From JALYGY01 sp963800975 (lineage in GTDB: Bacteria > Actinomycetota > Rubrobacteria > Rubrobacterales > Rubrobacteraceae), in NCBI GenBank assembly GCA_963800975.1, contig CAWDDB010000006.1, forward strand, positions 62,001 to 126,000: a DNA stretch of 64,000 nt, given 5' to 3'. Numbering within the stretch: position 1 is the stretch's first letter; the number at the start of each line of letters is the position of its first letter. The translations under genes were made by a program, and so were the position numbers. Positions 62,412-64,000 of the stretch are shown here, piece after piece. The notes beneath the pieces are model-generated. The model was not told the DNA's origin. It searched no databases and saw nothing but the letters and a program-made list of their open reading frames with translations.

Positions 62412-63545
62412 CTAGTCGAGCAGATACCTGGCGATGACCTCGCGCTGTATCTGGTTGGTTCCCTCGTAGATCTGGGTTAGCTTCGCGTCCCTCACGTAAC
62501 GCTCCAACGGCAGATCCCTGCCGTAGCCGCTCGCCCCGTGTATCTGCAGCGCGTCCACGGTGACCTTCATCGCAGCGTCGGACGCGCGCAGCTTGGCCAT
62601 CGCCGACTCCCTGGTGTTCCGGATACCGTCGTCCTTGAGCCCCGCAGCCCGTTGGACGAGGAGCCGGGCCGCCTCTATGTCCGTAGCCATGTCGACCAGC
62701 ATCCACCTGATGCCCTGGAACGAAGAGATGGTCTGCCCGAACTGCTCCCTGCGGTTAGCGAAGTCCACGGCGGCCTCGTACGCGGCGCGGGCGATGCCGA
62801 CCGAAAGGGCGGAGATCCCGATACGCCCGCTGTCGAGGGCCTGCAGCGCCATCTTGTACCCGGCGCCTGGCTTGCCCACCACCGCGCTCTCGGGGACGCG
62901 GCACCCGTCCAGGCGCAGCTCCCCTACAGCCGTGCCGCGCTGGCCCATCACGTCGTAGGGCACGTCGTTGCTCTCGAAGCCCCCCCGCTCGACTAGAAAG
63001 GCGGTTATCCCCCTCGTGCCGGCATCGGGTTCCGTCTTTGCCAGCACTATCGCCCAGTCGGCGGCCTGCGCGCCGGTGATCCAGGCCTTCTTGCCGCCGA
63101 TAACGTAGGAGCCGTCTTCCCGCTCCGCCGCGGTCTCGATGGCAGCTGCGTCCGACCCGGCCCCCGCCTCCGTCAGCGCGAACGCCCCGACGGTCTCCCC
63201 GGCCAGTAGCGGTTCTATTAGCGACTTCTGCTCCTCGGTGCCGTGCTCGTCCAGGATGAGCGCCACCAGGTCGGCGCTGCACACGATATCGGCGACCGTG
63301 GCAGAGGCCGCGGCAACCTCCTCGATCCAAGCGGCCCACTCCAGCGTGGACCTCCCCGCGCCCTGGGGGCGGGAGAGGCCCAGCAATCCCTCCTCCCCGA
63401 GCCGCCGGTAGACGTCGTGGGGGAACGCGTTAGCCCGGTCTATCCTGGCGGCGTGGGGGGCCACCTCTTCGGCGGCAAACCGGCGCGCGCGCTCCAAGAC
63501 CTCGGCGTGCCCGGTCTCTCGCTTCTCATTGCTCCGTAGCGTCAT
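62412..63545 (-). CDS. Acyl-CoA dehydrogenase
   Basis: 377 residues. Signatures are GAFALTEAGAGSDAAAIET, the substrate/FAD region VIGGKKAWITGA, and the C-terminal QIHGASGYGRDLPLERYVRD plus KLTQIYEGTNQIQREVIARY. The glutamate in YEGTNQ is the catalytic base of the short/medium-chain class. It catalyses alpha,beta-desaturation of acyl-CoA. It is first in the operon with the SDR and the GMC enzyme, which is consistent with fatty-acid or branched-acid breakdown. Confidence 0.9.
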   Translation of the reverse strand: MTLRSNEKRETGHAEVLERARRFAAEEVAPHAARIDRANAFPHDVYRRLGEEGLLGLSRPQGAGRSTLEWAAWIEEVAAASATVADIVCSADLVALILDEHGTEEQKSLIEPLLAGETVGAFALTEAGAGSDAAAIETAAEREDGSYVIGGKKAWITGAQAADWAIVLAKTEPDAGTRGITAFLVERGGFESNDVPYDVMGQRGTAVGELRLDGCRVPESAVVGKPGAGYKMALQALDSGRIGISALSVGIARAAYEAAVDFANRREQFGQTISSFQGIRWMLVDMATDIEAARLLVQRAAGLKDDGIRNTRESAMAKLRASDAAMKVTVDALQIHGASGYGRDLPLERYVRDAKLTQIYEGTNQIQREVIARYLLD

Positions 63546-63576
63546 CGTCCCGCAACGCTCCTCTCTCGAACCTGCC

Positions 63577-64000
63577 TCAAGGCAACTGCACCTCTATCTC
63601 TCTCGCGGCGTTTTGCAGCAACGGGACGAACCCCTCGAGCTCCTCCATCGAGTACCTGAACGTCAGGGTCGCGATGCTGAGCGCCGCCGCCGGCCGGCCC
63701 CGGCGATCCATAAGCGGTACGCCGACGGCCCTTACCCCGGCCTCGTGTTCCTCGTCGTTCGTCGCGTATCCCCGCTCCCTGACGCGGGAGAGCTCTTCGC
63801 GCAGCTCGCCCACGTCCGCGCAGGTGCGCGGCGTCAGCCTCTCCAGGCGCAGACGCGAGAGGATCCCCTCCCGCTCGTCTTCGGGCAGACAAGCAACGAG
63901 CGACTTGCCCAGGGCCGTGTAATGCGGGGCGCCGCGGGATCCTGGTGAACCCCAGATCTGGGCCAGGTGCTTACCTTCTGCGCGCTCGACGTAGAGGACC
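63577..64000 (-). CDS. IclR-family regulator, C-terminal part (5' end outside window)
   Basis: About 140 residues are visible on the minus strand and the frame is open to the window edge. VLYVERAEGKHLAQIW, HYTALGKSLVACLPEDE, VRERGYATNDEEHEAGVRAV and a last SIATLTFRYSMEELEGF are the effector-binding domain of IclR regulators. The HTH would lie outside. It ends 31 bases before the acyl-CoA dehydrogenase gene on the same strand, so it probably controls that catabolic operon. Confidence 0.88.
   Translation of the reverse strand, partial: VLYVERAEGKHLAQIWGSPGSRGAPHYTALGKSLVACLPEDEREGILSRLRLERLTPRTCADVGELREELSRVRERGYATNDEEHEAGVRAVGVPLMDRRGRPAAALSIATLTFRYSMEELEGFVPLLQNAAREIEVQLP

Overview
The window is about 64 kb of high-GC bacterial chromosome. 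Small intergenic gaps, many GTG and TTG starts, an F420-type luciferase-like monooxygenase, an AfsR/SARP-type regulator, a PASTA kinase and paired VanW proteins all suggest an actinomycete. The overall style is closest to Rubrobacter. That assignment is an inference from gene content, not from a marker gene. No rRNA, tRNA, CRISPR array or complete insertion sequence was recognised.

Layout. 1-3.8 kb: the end of an RND efflux pump, a cysteine-less redoxin-like protein, and a Ser/Thr kinase with one PASTA domain, followed by a 195-bp nested inverted repeat. 4.1-17 kb: an envelope region with two VanW proteins, a secreted class A beta-lactamase-fold protein and MurJ. It encloses a four-gene minus-strand operon (GNAT, acyl carrier protein, AMP ligase, PLP decarboxylase) that resembles the accessory genes of exosortase loci, but no exosortase is present here. 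17.5-20.8 kb: a BarA-like hybrid histidine kinase. 21-28 kb: amino-acid use, with an M20 deacylase, two APC permeases each paired with a universal stress protein, and a HisC-like aminotransferase. 28-37 kb: family 4 uracil-DNA glycosylase, a fused siroheme decarboxylase, MFS exporter, DapA-like lyase with a 30-residue CxxC protein and a dehalogenase, a two-part YeeE/YedE transporter, and cystathionine beta-synthase plus cystathionine gamma-lyase/synthase.

38-41 kb: an unusual 1.2-kb stretch with four direct repeats (gap-free 40-nt core) separating tiny genes, then an apparently leaderless TetR gene and an EamA exporter. 41-50 kb: a broken serine-hydrolase remnant, a secreted RTX-repeat protein, another exported protein, AraC and Crp/Fnr regulators, an epoxide hydrolase and an MFS exporter.

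50.4-54.2 kb is the most striking part. Three tandem eight-codon genes, each with its own Shine-Dalgarno sequence, encode M-x-x-R-A-R-N-W. The shared codons differ mostly at synonymous positions. They lie just upstream of a membrane HD-GYP protein that has lost two metal ligands, followed by a second protein with GGDEF and intact HD-GYP domains. 54.2-64 kb: a SARP regulator with a structured leader, small stress and membrane proteins, a TetR/VOC divergent pair, and a catabolic operon (acyl-CoA dehydrogenase, SDR, fused GMC oxidoreductase) next to a truncated IclR regulator.
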